From: Ignavibacteriales bacterium UBA1304
GTDB taxonomy: Bacteria > Bacteroidota > Ignavibacteria > Ignavibacteriales > Ignavibacteriaceae
DNA length: 64,000 bases
NCBI GenBank assembly: GCA_002307295.1
Contig: DBTY01000051.1
Location: 31,363 to 95,362 of the forward strand
Direction: 5' to 3'
A program made the translations under genes and the position numbers. Positions 1-10,103 of this stretch are shown in pieces. The notes under the pieces were generated by a model, which was not told where the DNA came from, ran no database searches, and saw only the letters and a list, made by a program, of their open reading frames with translations. Each line of letters starts with the position of its first letter. Position 1 is the first letter of the stretch.

Positions 1-258
1 GGTTATGTTCGCTTCTCCAAATTGAAGCCAGCCCATATCGTTGTCTGAATAACCGTGTAAAAGATAAACGACCGGATAATAACGGTTTGAAGTCGCGTAA
101 TCAGACGGAAGGTATATTGTATAGCGAACTGTTTTTTTGAGTATTTTGCTCTCAATAGTCAATCCCTCCTGAACAAGACCCTGCGGAGTTTGCGCTGGAA
201 TATATGCGGCTAGTATAAACACAAAAAAAACAATTGAAATAACTGTTCTTGTCTTCAT
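1..258 (-). CDS. Secreted esterase (putative esterase/feruloyl-esterase-like alpha/beta hydrolase), N-terminal part only
   Basis: The reading frame starts at an ATG at 258 on the minus strand and runs off the left edge, so only 86 N-terminal residues are visible. They begin with a signal peptide (MKTRTVISIVFFVFILAAYI, cleavage near PAQ). The rest reads like the first strands of the esterase D/putative esterase family: YTIYLPSDYA, then PVVYLLHGYSDND followed by MGW, which is the oxyanion-hole HG region. The catalytic Ser, Asp and His would lie outside the window. Probably an exported carboxylic-ester hydrolase. The family call rests on the LLHG context; the substrate cannot be told. It is transcribed divergently from the efflux operon at 697. 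Confidence 0.75.
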   Translation of the reverse strand, partial: MKTRTVISIVFFVFILAAYIPAQTPQGLVQEGLTIESKILKKTVRYTIYLPSDYATSNRYYPVVYLLHGYSDNDMGWLQFGEANIT

Positions 259-696
259 TATTTGTCCTTATATATTATTGTTGTTTTTTAGTAATTAGGC
301 TTAATCCTCATTTAGAACAGACATATATATAGCGATATTTTTATAAATATCAAATGCCGTTAGAAATATTTCTTCATTTGTTTTAGTTAAAATATAAGCT
401 GTAAAAAGCGAAATTGTTTAGATGTTGATAATTGGGCATTTCTTACTTAATATTAGATTTTAAAAAAGTCGTTTAAAGATAGCTATTACATTTAGAAACT
501 ATACAGCCAACTCCAAAAAAATGAAATTAACAATATGTAAAGAGATGATATTTCTTTGTGAAAGCAGTATTATTTTTTAAACCATTAATAAAGCTGAAAT
601 GTCTAAACATAGAATGTGAAATCGTTTTAAAAATAAATTTAATACTCGCATAGAGTTTACCAAAAAACATAATTACAGTTCTTAACTAAGGATAAA
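259..696. other. AT-rich divergent intergenic region
   Basis: A 438-bp stretch between the divergent esterase and the efflux adaptor. It is strongly AT-rich and has no convincing open reading frame, hairpin terminator or repeat. It must hold promoters for both sides, but no box stands out enough to place one. The adaptor has an AAGGA-type ribosome binding site just before its ATG. Confidence 0.5.
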
Positions 697-1803
697 ATGC
701 AAACAAAAAAGAAAGCGTATTTTATTATAGCCGGAATAGTAGCTCTTCTGGCAATAATTTTTATAATTAAGCTGAACAGCAGCGCCTCTTCTAAGCGGCC
801 TGTTCTTAAACCTGTCGTAGTGATAGGACAGCCTGTTATTGGCGATATACAAAAAGTTGAATCGCTAACCGGCGATGTTATGCCGGATCAACAGGCAAAT
901 ATATTTTCCAAAGTGAACGGTAATATCGAAAAAATATATGTCGATATAGGCAGCAGAGTATCTGCCAACCAGAAACTTGCGCTTATTGACACTACAATTT
1001 ATTCTCAGAATGCAAGGCAGGCTAAAGCTAATTTTATGCAGGCGGAAGCAAGTTTGCTGAACGCGAAGGTAAGCTATGAAAGAAATAAAAAACTGCTTGA
1101 GCAAAAAATGATAGCGCAGCAGGATGTAGATAATTCAAAGGCAGCTTTTGACGTTGCGCGCGCTCAAAAACAGGCCGCTGAAGCCGCATATAATAACGCG
1201 GTTACACAGCTTGGTTATTGTAAGGTTACTGCTCCTTTTGCCGGAGTTATTACAAAAAAAATGTTCGATCAGGGAGCTTATGTTACGGCTTCTTCAACTA
1301 CGCAGAGTTCAAGCTTGTTTACTCTTATGAGTAACGGCAAGCTAAAAATTGACGTAAACGTTCCTGAACGAGACATTGCATATCTCTCAAAAATTCAACA
1401 GATAACAGTTAAAGCCGACGCGGTTCCAGATAGAGAATTTAACGCCAAAATAAGTAAAATGAGTCAGGCTATAGACCTTTCAACAAGAACAATGGCTATT
1501 GAAATTGGAATTGATAACGCTTCAGGCGCATTAAAACCAGGTATGTTTGCTACTGTTAATTTTATAACTCAGAAGAAATCAGGCGCAAAGATTGTTCCAA
1601 GTCAGGTTGTTCAAAACGACGAAAAAGGAAGTTATGTTTTTACTGTAAATGCCGATTCTACCGTATCCAAAAAATATGTGCAGACAGGCATTTCCATGAA
1701 CGAAAAGATTGAAATTGTCTCGGGCATTGACGATGCTGATAAATTAGTATTTGTAGGCCAGACATTAATTAAAGACAAAATGAAAGTTAAAATATCAAAG
1801 TAA
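697..1803 (+). CDS. RND efflux periplasmic adaptor (HlyD/MFP family)
   Basis: Membrane fusion protein of 368 residues that would link an RND inner-membrane pump to a TolC-type outer-membrane channel. One N-terminal membrane segment (about residues 8-26) anchors it. A lipoyl-like half follows (GNIEKIYVDIGSRV, about 70-95), then an Ala/Gln-rich alpha-hairpin (about 98-165), the second lipoyl half (KVTAPFAGVITKKMFDQGAYV region) and the beta-barrel with the LKPGMFATVNF motif near 280. The start has an AAGGA-type site before the ATG. Four bases separate it from the pump gene, so the two are surely cotranscribed. The substrate is unknown; drug, dye or metal efflux are all possible. Confidence 0.93.
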   Translation: MQTKKKAYFIIAGIVALLAIIFIIKLNSSASSKRPVLKPVVVIGQPVIGDIQKVESLTGDVMPDQQANIFSKVNGNIEKIYVDIGSRVSANQKLALIDTTIYSQNARQAKANFMQAEASLLNAKVSYERNKKLLEQKMIAQQDVDNSKAAFDVARAQKQAAEAAYNNAVTQLGYCKVTAPFAGVITKKMFDQGAYVTASSTTQSSSLFTLMSNGKLKIDVNVPERDIAYLSKIQQITVKADAVPDREFNAKISKMSQAIDLSTRTMAIEIGIDNASGALKPGMFATVNFITQKKSGAKIVPSQVVQNDEKGSYVFTVNADSTVSKKYVQTGISMNEKIEIVSGIDDADKLVFVGQTLIKDKMKVKISK

Positions 1804-1807
1804 AATT

Positions 1808-4800
1808 ATGTGGATAACCCGACTTGCTCTTAAATATCCTATTTCAACTTTTATGGCTGCAATTGCTATATTTGTTTTAGGTATTGTTTCTTTAACTCAA
1901 CTTCCGATTGATATGTTGCCAAACATTCAAATACCGGTTGTGAGCGTAATTACTTATAATAACGGCGCAGGTCCTACCGATATGGAACAGACTGTTACAG
2001 TTCCATTGGAAAGAGCCGTAAGCTCTACTAATAACGTAGATTATGTTCAGTCTTCCACGCGCGAAGGAATTTCGCAGGTGCGCGTTTATTTTAACTGGGA
2101 CGCTAATACCGACGCCGGTTTAATTGACGTTATTCAAAAAGTTAACAGAGTTCTTAATCTTTTACCGACTGCGGCTTCGCAGCCGTTAGTGCTTAAATTT
2201 GATATTACAAATATTGCCGTTTGTACGATAGCTCTTAACGGAGATTTGGATCAAAGAGCTTTGTATGATCTTGCGTATAACGTTATCGAGCCGCAATTAG
2301 AGCATATTCCGGGAGTAGCTTTTGCGCAGGTCTCTGGCGGAAGAATAAGAGAAATACATATTAAGGTTGACCGGAATAGAATTGACGCAATGAACATTTC
2401 GCTTTCGCAGGTAAGTCAGGCAATAGCAGCGTCAAATCTTATTGTCCCGGCGGGCGATTTGAAATCCGGAGTTCTTGATTATTCTCTTAAAACCGAAAGT
2501 CAGTTTAACGTAGTTGAGCCGATGGGAAACATTGTCGTTCGCAACACGAACGGAGTGTCCGTCAGGGTTAAGGATATTGCGTATGTTGAAGATTCTTATC
2601 AGGAACAGACGGAAGTAATTAGAAATAATGGAAAAGAAGGGGTAGTTATTAAGGTTCAGAAAACTTCAGGCGCAAATACGGTTGAAGTAGTAAACGCAGT
2701 AGTAAAAGCTCTTACCCAATTACGCGACGTTCCGCCTTCTGTTAAAGCGTCGCTTGGCACAGATCAAAGTTTGTATATTAAACAATCGATAAACGGTTTA
2801 TATCAGGAAGCTATTCTTGGAGCGTTTCTTGCAGTAATAGTTATTTTGCTATTCCTGCGTAATTCAAAGAGCGCAATGATTATTTTCTTAGCTATACCGC
2901 TTTCTATTTTGGTTACATTTATTTTCTTCCGGTTTAGCGGCACTTCGCTAAATATTATGACGCTTGGAGGACTTGCCCTTGGCATTGGGCGGCTTGTGGA
3001 CGACTCGATTGTGGAACTGGAGGCCATATCGCGCCATTATGGGGCGATGAAAAAGGACGGTAAAAATAAAATGATTGCCACGCTTGACGCGGCAAGCGAA
3101 GTAGCTTCGCCAATTTTTATTTCTACTCTTACTACGGTAATTGTATTCCTTCCAATTGTGTTTTTAACGGGCGTCGCAAAATTAATGTTCCTTCCGTTAG
3201 TAATTACAATTGCAGTGGCTTTGTTTTCGTCATTCTTTGTTTCTCGTACAGTAACGCCTTTGATGTGTTATAAATATCTAAGCGGCGAAAGAGAAATTGA
3301 TTTGGATTCGCAGAAGCTTTCGCATCGTATTCAAAACTCAGTTAAAACATTTCTGGATAAAGTTGATAATGTGTATAAAAACATTTTATCAAAAGCGCTG
3401 AATCATAAAAAAATTGTAATTTTAAGCGTGGTGGGGTTTGCAATAATATCTTCTTTCTTGTTTAAGTTGATTGGAACAGAGTTTTTCCCTGAAACTGACG
3501 AGAGCCAGTTTACGGTTAAAGTATTAATGCCAGTTGGAACAAGAATAGAAGAGACTCAAAAATTAGTTATGAGAGTAGAAGGGATAGTAAAAAAGAATGT
3601 TCCTGAATTAAAAACTATAATTTCAGATATGGGCGTTCCTTCTGCAAAAAGCGGCAGCTCGTTTGGCGGAAACTCAGGCACGCATGCGGCCAGTATTACC
3701 GTTGCGCTTAAGGCTCCCGACGAAAGAGACAGAACGGTATTTGACATAATAAAAACTCTGCGTCCTAAACTTATGAGTTTACCCGGAGCGCAGATATTTG
3801 TCACATCAGGCGGATTCCTTAAATATTTGCTTAATTATGGCTCTTCTGCTCCTATTGACGTAGTTATAAGCGGGCAGGATTTTGAGAAAGCAAACGCTCT
3901 TTCAGAAAAAATTTACGATATAGTTAAATCTACTAACGGCGCAACTGACGTTCAGATAACCAGAGAGCTAAACCTGCCTGAATTGCATGTGGCGATTGAC
4001 CGTGAAAAAGCAGGCGCGCTTGGCATCAGCGTATCCCAAATATCTAATACTATCACTACTGCGATGAGCGGTTCTGTAGCTTCCATCTTTACCGATCCGG
4101 CTACCGGAAATCAGTATAATATTTTAGTGCGCTTGACTGAAGACTATAGAAATAAAGTCGACGATATAAAAAATCTTAGCGTTCTAAATAGCGCCGGGGA
4201 GTCAATAAAACTATCTAACCTTGTACAGGTTAATCTGGTTAAAGCTCCAATTCAAATTGACAGAAAATACCAGGAAAGAATTGTTGAAATTACAGGCAAC
4301 GTTACGGGGCGTGATCTCGGAAGCGTTTCGGCTGATATTCAGGAAAAACTAAACAATGTTCAAATTCCTTCCGGCTTTACTGTTAAGCAAAGCGGCAACA
4401 TTGAACAGCAGAACAAAACGTTTGGCGATCTTGGTTTAGCTCTTATTCTTGCGGTAGTTTTGGTTTACATGGTAATGGCTTCGCAATTCCAATCTCTTGT
4501 CGATCCGTTTATAATTATGTTTACGGTTCCTCTTGGAATGATAGGCGTGCTGTGGGCGTTATTCTTAACTGATACGACCCTTTCTGTTACTTCGTTTGAA
4601 GGAGTAATTGTTATGATTGGTATTGTGGTTTCTAACGGTATTTTATTGGTGGACTACACTAATAAGCTGCGGAAAAATGAAATGCCTTTACACGAAGCGG
4701 TTATTACAGGCGGAAAAACAAGACTTAGACCTATTCTTATGACTACTCTTGCTACAGTTCTGGGACTTATACCAATGGCTATAGGTATGGGAGGAGAAAA

Positions 4801-4951
4801 ATCGCAGGCTCCTCTTGCAATTGCGGTTATTGGAGGTCTTTCAATTTCTACAATACTAACGCTTTTGTTTGTGCCTACTCTTTATACTGTATTTGAAGAA
4901 AGATCGAAGAAAAAACATAAAAATGAATATGAAGAACTTACAAATGATTAA
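1808..4951 (+). CDS. RND efflux pump permease (AcrB/HAE1 family)
   Basis: Full-length 1047-residue proton-driven inner-membrane transporter. It has the family layout: TM1 near residues 10-30, a periplasmic porter loop to about 330, a block of TM helices, a second porter loop and the final TM block. The proton-relay helix carries GRLVDDSIVELEAISRH, matching the paired Asp of AcrB TM4, and TM10 carries SNGILLVDY. These favour a hydrophobe/amphiphile (HAE) pump over a heavy-metal CusA type, in which the acidic pair differs. It is the middle gene of the adaptor-pump-channel operon and its end overlaps the start of the channel gene by about 29 bases. Confidence 0.95.
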   Translation: MWITRLALKYPISTFMAAIAIFVLGIVSLTQLPIDMLPNIQIPVVSVITYNNGAGPTDMEQTVTVPLERAVSSTNNVDYVQSSTREGISQVRVYFNWDANTDAGLIDVIQKVNRVLNLLPTAASQPLVLKFDITNIAVCTIALNGDLDQRALYDLAYNVIEPQLEHIPGVAFAQVSGGRIREIHIKVDRNRIDAMNISLSQVSQAIAASNLIVPAGDLKSGVLDYSLKTESQFNVVEPMGNIVVRNTNGVSVRVKDIAYVEDSYQEQTEVIRNNGKEGVVIKVQKTSGANTVEVVNAVVKALTQLRDVPPSVKASLGTDQSLYIKQSINGLYQEAILGAFLAVIVILLFLRNSKSAMIIFLAIPLSILVTFIFFRFSGTSLNIMTLGGLALGIGRLVDDSIVELEAISRHYGAMKKDGKNKMIATLDAASEVASPIFISTLTTVIVFLPIVFLTGVAKLMFLPLVITIAVALFSSFFVSRTVTPLMCYKYLSGEREIDLDSQKLSHRIQNSVKTFLDKVDNVYKNILSKALNHKKIVILSVVGFAIISSFLFKLIGTEFFPETDESQFTVKVLMPVGTRIEETQKLVMRVEGIVKKNVPELKTIISDMGVPSAKSGSSFGGNSGTHAASITVALKAPDERDRTVFDIIKTLRPKLMSLPGAQIFVTSGGFLKYLLNYGSSAPIDVVISGQDFEKANALSEKIYDIVKSTNGATDVQITRELNLPELHVAIDREKAGALGISVSQISNTITTAMSGSVASIFTDPATGNQYNILVRLTEDYRNKVDDIKNLSVLNSAGESIKLSNLVQVNLVKAPIQIDRKYQERIVEITGNVTGRDLGSVSADIQEKLNNVQIPSGFTVKQSGNIEQQNKTFGDLGLALILAVVLVYMVMASQFQSLVDPFIIMFTVPLGMIGVLWALFLTDTTLSVTSFEGVIVMIGIVVSNGILLVDYTNKLRKNEMPLHEAVITGGKTRLRPILMTTLATVLGLIPMAIGMGGEKSQAPLAIAVIGGLSISTILTLLFVPTLYTVFEERSKKKHKNEYEELTND

Positions 4952-6218
4952 AAAATATTTTATCCTTAGCTTAGTTTTATTTTTAACAGCTTCCGGCTAT
5001 GCGCGTCAGGATACGCTGACGGTTAACAGGTGTATAGAAATAGCTCTTAAAAACAATCCGCAAATTAAAATAGCGGAAAGCGCTTATGATGTTTCTTCTT
5101 CTAACTTAGTTAATACGCAGTCCGTTTTGTTTCCACAGGTGGCATTTAATTCCGGGTGGACAAGAAACGGCGGTTACTTTTTTTCTGGAAATTCGGCGAG
5201 GGAATTGTTCTATAATAATTTCTCGACCGGTTTTCAGCTTAACCAGATGATTTATGATTTTGGAAAAACATTTTCTAAAGTATCCGGAACGTCGGAACTT
5301 AAAAATTCTTCTGAACGCGATCTTGCAACAGCTAAGCAGAATCTTATTCTGAATACGTATGTAGCGTATTTTAATTACTTAGAAGCCGCAAGAATTAAAA
5401 AGGTTAGTCTTGAATCGTTAAAGCAATCGGAAGAGCATTTAGCTCAGGCGGAAAGTTTTTTTAACGTAGGTAAAAAACCTCAGTTCGACGTTATTAAAGC
5501 AAAAACAGATTTAGCGAACTCTAAGGTTACTCTTATTAATTCTGAAAATAATATAATTATTAGCAAGCTCCAGTTAGAGAATGCGCTTAATATTAAACTT
5601 GGCGACGATTTTCAGTTGCAGGATAATATGGATATAATTCAGGATAGTCTGGGAATTCAAAACGCTTTAGAGACTGCGCGCAAAAACCGCCCTGATCTTA
5701 TCAGCGCTAAATATAAAGTTGAAGCAAATAAAGAGTTTGTTACTTCTGCATGGGCGGCTAATCTGCCTTCTATAAACATGACTGGCGGCTATAACTGGAA
5801 AACATTTTCTCTTTCGCAGGATCTGAAAAATTCGTGGAATTTTGGCTTTACATTGTCCGTACCTATATTTCAGGGATTTAGCATAGACGCCGGAGTAGAT
5901 TTGGCAAAAGCGAATCTAAAAAGCGCCGAAGCTCAGTATGATTACGCTTTTCAGACAGTAGACCTTGACGTTCAGCAGCAATATTACAGCCTTAGTTTAG
6001 CTCAATCGAAAATAGACGCTACAAAATCTTTAGTAGAGCAGGCGCAGGAAGCTTTAAATATAGCAGAGGGGCGTTATAAACAGGAAATTGGCAGTCCTAT
6101 TGAAATTACAGACGCAAGAGTTACTCTTCTAAGCTCTGAAGTTCAGTATATTCAGGCTTTGTACGATTATCAGGTTACTTCAGTCCGGCTTAAAAAAGCG
6201 ATGGGCGTTCTGAACTAA
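4923..6218 (+). CDS. TolC-family outer-membrane efflux channel
   Basis: Outer-membrane factor of about 431 residues completing the tripartite pump. It has a signal peptide (MIKKYFILSLVLFLTASGYA part), the TolC opening VNRCIEIALKNNPQIKIAESAY, and two repeats of Ala/Gln-rich amphipathic helices with the second-half landmark ARKNRPDLISAKYKVEA. ATG codons at 4923, 4929 and 4944 are all possible. An upstream in-frame TTG at 4869 would put a non-signal-like stretch ahead of the export signal, so I use 4923, which overlaps the pump gene. A strong hairpin terminator follows at 6243-6297. Confidence 0.92.
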   Translation: MNMKNLQMIKKYFILSLVLFLTASGYARQDTLTVNRCIEIALKNNPQIKIAESAYDVSSSNLVNTQSVLFPQVAFNSGWTRNGGYFFSGNSARELFYNNFSTGFQLNQMIYDFGKTFSKVSGTSELKNSSERDLATAKQNLILNTYVAYFNYLEAARIKKVSLESLKQSEEHLAQAESFFNVGKKPQFDVIKAKTDLANSKVTLINSENNIIISKLQLENALNIKLGDDFQLQDNMDIIQDSLGIQNALETARKNRPDLISAKYKVEANKEFVTSAWAANLPSINMTGGYNWKTFSLSQDLKNSWNFGFTLSVPIFQGFSIDAGVDLAKANLKSAEAQYDYAFQTVDLDVQQQYYSLSLAQSKIDATKSLVEQAQEALNIAEGRYKQEIGSPIEITDARVTLLSSEVQYIQALYDYQVTSVRLKKAMGVLN

Positions 6219-6242
6219 AGAATTAAAATTAAATGTTTTATT

Positions 6243-6297
6243 AGCCTTGTATTTTTTTTAGCCTTAGTGGCGAAATAAGAAAATACAAGGCTTTTTT
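6243..6297 (+). terminator. Intrinsic terminator of the efflux operon
   Basis: Arms AGCCTTGTATTT (6243-6254) and AAATACAAGGCT (6281-6292) are perfectly complementary, 12 bp, with a 26-base loop, followed by a run of T. It sits 25 bases after the TolC-type gene stop. Confidence 0.8.
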
Positions 6298-6532
6298 GTG
6301 ATAATAGAAGAATATTTTCAGAATTTAACTACGATCTCTAAGTAAAAATTGACTCCTGCCTAATATCAAATAAAGCAAATAATCCATCCCAAATTGGTTT
6401 TATATTGGATAAAAACCGTTCAAAAAGCTTTGATAACCGTTTATGTAACTTTTTATAAGAAATTGGGAGCAAAAGCATATCTTTACAAAATCATTTTGAA
6501 ATTATATATTATAATCAAAATAAAAAAGAGAA
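6298..6532. other. Intergenic spacer before outer-membrane protein gene
   Basis: AT-rich stretch with no ORF and no repeat. It presumably carries the promoter of the gene at 6533, whose ATG is preceded by AAAAAGAG as a weak ribosome binding site. Confidence 0.4.
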
Positions 6533-7150
6533 ATGAAAAAGTTATTTTTGTTAATATTACTTTTTAGCTCGCTGAGTTTTTCTCAAAGAGAATCCTTTTT
6601 TGGGGGCAATGTGGAGAGCGGCGGATTTGGAGCCGTAAGCCTGAAATGTACTTCTATTAAAAATGATTTTGGACTTCTTGTCGGCGGTTATGGCGGTTGG
6701 TTAATCGACCATCAATTGCTGCTTGGAGCTGGCGGATACGGTTTAACTACTAATAACCGTTCTGAATACGACGTTAAAAACATTTATAGCTTTTTGCGCG
6801 ACCCTAAAATTTCGTTTGGTTATGGCGGGGGAGTTATAGAGTATTATATATACCCTTTTAAACGCGTTCATGCTTCGGTTTCCGTACTGATTGGAGGGGG
6901 CAGAGTCGCATATACCGAAAGCGGCGCGGGCGATTATTTTGAAGCCGAATATGGCGAAGGCCGTCACGTTTCTAATACTGTTTTTGTGTTTGAACCTGGC
7001 GCAAGCGTTGAATTCAATATTAATGAATATGCCAAACTTGGCATTATAGGAAGCTATAGGCTTGTTAACGGCGTAAACATGTACGGCGTGTCTAATTCAG
7101 ATTTTAGAAATTTCTCTGCTGGAATATCGTTGAAATTCGGCAGATTTTAG
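6533..7150 (+). CDS. Small outer-membrane protein, unknown function
   Basis: 205 residues with a clear signal peptide (MKKLFLLILLFSSLSFSQ). The mature part is rich in Gly, Tyr and Val with alternating hydrophobic residues and ends in an aromatic residue (ISLKFGRF), as in small outer-membrane beta-barrels. Motifs such as FGGNVESGGFGAVSLK and GGGVIEYYIYPF look like barrel strands. I recognise no named family. It stands alone, with 300-400 bp of noncoding DNA on each side, so it is probably monocistronic. Confidence 0.7.
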   Translation: MKKLFLLILLFSSLSFSQRESFFGGNVESGGFGAVSLKCTSIKNDFGLLVGGYGGWLIDHQLLLGAGGYGLTTNNRSEYDVKNIYSFLRDPKISFGYGGGVIEYYIYPFKRVHASVSVLIGGGRVAYTESGAGDYFEAEYGEGRHVSNTVFVFEPGASVEFNINEYAKLGIIGSYRLVNGVNMYGVSNSDFRNFSAGISLKFGRF

Positions 7151-7535
7151 TTTTCGTTCGTTAATTGTATTTTTCAAGGTTGTACTTTTAACTGAACGAT
7201 TTAAGTGAAGGAGGGAACAGCTGGAAGGAAGCTGTTCCTGTTTATTAGATTTATAGATAAAAAAATATTTTTTTATACAACCTTTTTGCGGGGAGCCGCG
7301 TCTAATATAAATAACAGCTCGTTAATTAAAAGCGAAGAATGAAATACGCGCAATCTGTTTTATTTTAGGCGCAAAAAACGTTTTAATTTGTCATAATGGT
7401 AAGCTAAAATACCTATGCCCAAAGATCTATAGAAATATATTATAGGCGTAGTTATGTCTTTGTTCTATTTTATGCTCGCGGTAATGAGGCGAGAATGGTT
7501 AACTATAATTGTATATTTTATAATCTGAGGGAGAA
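7151..7535. other. Intergenic region with a weak hairpin
   Basis: 385 bp without a credible ORF. A 9-bp perfect inverted repeat, GGAACAGCT/AGCTGTTCC (7214-7222 and 7230-7238, 7-base loop), lies about 65 bases after the 6533 gene. It may be a weak terminator, although no good T-run follows. The last 60 bases before 7536 are AT-rich and end in a GAGGGAGAA ribosome binding site. Confidence 0.5.
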
Positions 7536-9947
7536 ATGAAGATAAAATTAATTGTTACTTTTTGTGTGTTGTTCTTATGTAGTTTCAGTTTTGCTCAAAG
7601 TTCAAAAGAAAGTTTTAAGCTTTCCGGCTTTGTTGAAGATTCTACGTCCAATAAAGGGCTCAAAGGAGTAAATGTGGTAGTCTTATCGCGAAGTGAAAAT
7701 AAAAATATAGGCGGTTCGTCTACGGATGAAAGAGGTCTTTTTAATATAAGCGATATAAAAGAAGGGGTAGTGCGGGTCAAGTTTTCTATGATGGGGTACC
7801 AAACAAAAATAATCGATTCCGTTTCTTTGACGACAACTTCGAAATTAGGTTTAGTAAAATTACGCCCGGTGGCTTATGAAATGCCCGAAGTAGTAATAAA
7901 AACTTTAAAACCGATGGTTGAGTTTCATGTAGATAAGCAGGTGATAAATATGGATCAGGTTCCGGAGGGTTCCGGCTCGTTAACCGATGCTTTAAAAAAT
8001 ACGGGCTTGGTACAGGTAGATCCGCAGTCTGACGCAGTAACTATTAGAGGGCAGGCGATTAAAATTGAGATGGACGGCCAGCCTTATGACGTGCCTGATA
8101 AAATGCTTGCCAGCCTGCCAGCGTCAATGGCAGATCAGGTTGAGCTAATCCTTTCTCCATCTGCTAAAGAAAGCGCAGAAGGGGGAACATACATACTTAA
8201 TATTGTTTCTAAAAAAAGCATACTGGATAGTTACAGCGGTTCAGTTAACGTGCGCGTTGGCGAGAATAGCCAGAAAAACGGCGGATTGGATTTGCACTAT
8301 AAAAAAGATAAGCTTAATCTTTTTGGCTCGGCTTCCGGCTGGGGAGCGAAACAGAATACAGAACAAATAAACGAGAACATTAACTATAATAGCTCTTCTT
8401 TTTATCGCCAGTATTCAAATGGTTATAACGACGGACAATATAATGGCAGCTATTATAAACTTGGTTTTGATTACAAATTCAACGATAAGAATACAGTAAC
8501 TTTTTATAGCAATTATAATAAATTCAAATACAATAGTAATAATAATAATAATTCTGAAGTTGATAACTCATCTTTGGTAAAAGAATATGAATATTCTGCA
8601 ACTAATAAAAGCGATTATGAATATTCAGCTAACAATTTCTATGGTTTTTATAAACGCAGTTTTGAGAAAAAAGGGGAGGAACTGACGGTTGACGCTTTAT
8701 TTACAAAAATTTCTTCTCCGAATTCAAGCTCTCAACGCTATAATTATAGCAATAAAGAATACGCTCAAATACATAACAGCTCAAACGGAGAAAGCGCTAA
8801 TACGTTTATTACAAAAATAGCGTTGACTGATCCTACTGATATAGGTAAATTTGAAACCGGTTATAATTTTACAAACAGGGACAGGAAAAATAATTATAAT
8901 GCGTTAGACTATATAGGCCAGACAAACCAATGGCAGGACACTTTAGGCTTGAGCAACTTTTTTAAGTACAATGAAAATATTCATGCAGTATACTTAACTT
9001 ATGCAAATACCTGGGGAAAGTATGAACTGAAAACCGGCATAAGAGCTGAAAACCTGCACACGCATGGAGATCAGTTTACGACGAATGAAAGCTTTACAAA
9101 TAACTATTTTAATGTTTTCCCAAATATAAATTTATCATATAAATTTAGCGATATGTTCCAGCTTGCATTTAATGCTTTCAGACGCGTTAAATATCCTAAT
9201 ATGTATTTTGTAAATCCATTTAAAGAATATTCCGGAATTAATAGCTATAGTATTGGCAACCCTACCATTAAACCGCAGTTTGTTAATTCATATGGAATAA
9301 GCTTATCCCAATACATTAATACTTATTATGTGCACAGCACGGGCAATATGAGTTATGAAACAGCCGTGATAAACGATAGTATTTCGGTCAGCTCGCCTAT
9401 AAATATAACGTCGACAGATTTATTCGGGCTTGAATTATCACTGCCTTATTATAATTCTCCTGCGTCGCCTGTGCATTTGCCGGACTTTATTTCTTCGTTC
9501 AATATTAATTATAATTATAGATACCAAAAAAGACATGGTCATTATTACGAAGAAAATCTGAATTATGACACTAAATCAAGCGATTTAAATGCGAATTTAG
9601 GGCTGGCTTTGTTTTATGATATAAAAGCTAATATTAGCTTTTGGTATTCGCCTAAATACAGCGACGTTAGAAGTTCAAACAGAGAACAGAAATACTTGTC
9701 TCTTAACGTCAGTAAAAGTTTCTTCAATAAAAAGTTAAAGTTTAATTTTTCAGTTAATGATATATTAAAATCTGGAAAATGGGAAAACTGGACTTACGGA
9801 AACGATTACAGGTCATATAGTCTGTATGCTCCTACTAAAACAAGAACATTTTCAATCGGAATATCTTATGCGTTTAACGATTATACTGAAAGATACGATA
9901 GAAACATTGACGACGGAAGAGATGCAAGCGGCAAAAGCGGTCATTAA
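7536..9947 (+). CDS. TonB-dependent-receptor-like outer-membrane barrel with carboxypeptidase-regulatory-like domain
   Basis: 803 residues with a signal peptide (MKIKLIVTFCVLFLCSFSFAQ). Residues 30-110 form a carboxypeptidase-regulatory-like beta-sandwich (KLSGFVEDSTSNKGLKGVNVVVL). Residues about 125-225 form a plug domain (SLTDALKNTGLVQVDPQSD...VTIRGQ). The rest is a large Asn/Tyr-rich barrel resembling the 'outer membrane beta-barrel protein' family of Bacteroidota. It probably takes up a ligand across the outer membrane with TonB energy, but no SusD partner is adjacent and the ligand is unknown. A short AAT-repeat tract (about 8531-8551) encodes an Asn run inside the barrel. GAGGGAG precedes the ATG. 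Confidence 0.88.
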   Translation: MKIKLIVTFCVLFLCSFSFAQSSKESFKLSGFVEDSTSNKGLKGVNVVVLSRSENKNIGGSSTDERGLFNISDIKEGVVRVKFSMMGYQTKIIDSVSLTTTSKLGLVKLRPVAYEMPEVVIKTLKPMVEFHVDKQVINMDQVPEGSGSLTDALKNTGLVQVDPQSDAVTIRGQAIKIEMDGQPYDVPDKMLASLPASMADQVELILSPSAKESAEGGTYILNIVSKKSILDSYSGSVNVRVGENSQKNGGLDLHYKKDKLNLFGSASGWGAKQNTEQINENINYNSSSFYRQYSNGYNDGQYNGSYYKLGFDYKFNDKNTVTFYSNYNKFKYNSNNNNNSEVDNSSLVKEYEYSATNKSDYEYSANNFYGFYKRSFEKKGEELTVDALFTKISSPNSSSQRYNYSNKEYAQIHNSSNGESANTFITKIALTDPTDIGKFETGYNFTNRDRKNNYNALDYIGQTNQWQDTLGLSNFFKYNENIHAVYLTYANTWGKYELKTGIRAENLHTHGDQFTTNESFTNNYFNVFPNINLSYKFSDMFQLAFNAFRRVKYPNMYFVNPFKEYSGINSYSIGNPTIKPQFVNSYGISLSQYINTYYVHSTGNMSYETAVINDSISVSSPINITSTDLFGLELSLPYYNSPASPVHLPDFISSFNINYNYRYQKRHGHYYEENLNYDTKSSDLNANLGLALFYDIKANISFWYSPKYSDVRSSNREQKYLSLNVSKSFFNKKLKFNFSVNDILKSGKWENWTYGNDYRSYSLYAPTKTRTFSIGISYAFNDYTERYDRNIDDGRDASGKSGH

Positions 9948-10103
9948 TAATTTATAGATAGAAAGTTTTATATCTCCTTTTGTTCTGTTAAAGCAGAATG
10001 GAAGGAGATTTTTTATCCTGCCGTATATCCCCATTTTATTGGCATTTCTTATTAAATAAAAAGGGGGCAAATTACATTAATATTTTTTATTAATGAGAAG
10101 CGA

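Noticed and set aside
4869..4922. TTG start that would extend the TolC-type protein by 18 residues into the pump gene
   Set aside because: The extension is not signal-peptide-like and ATG codons at 4923-4944 begin directly before the export signal.
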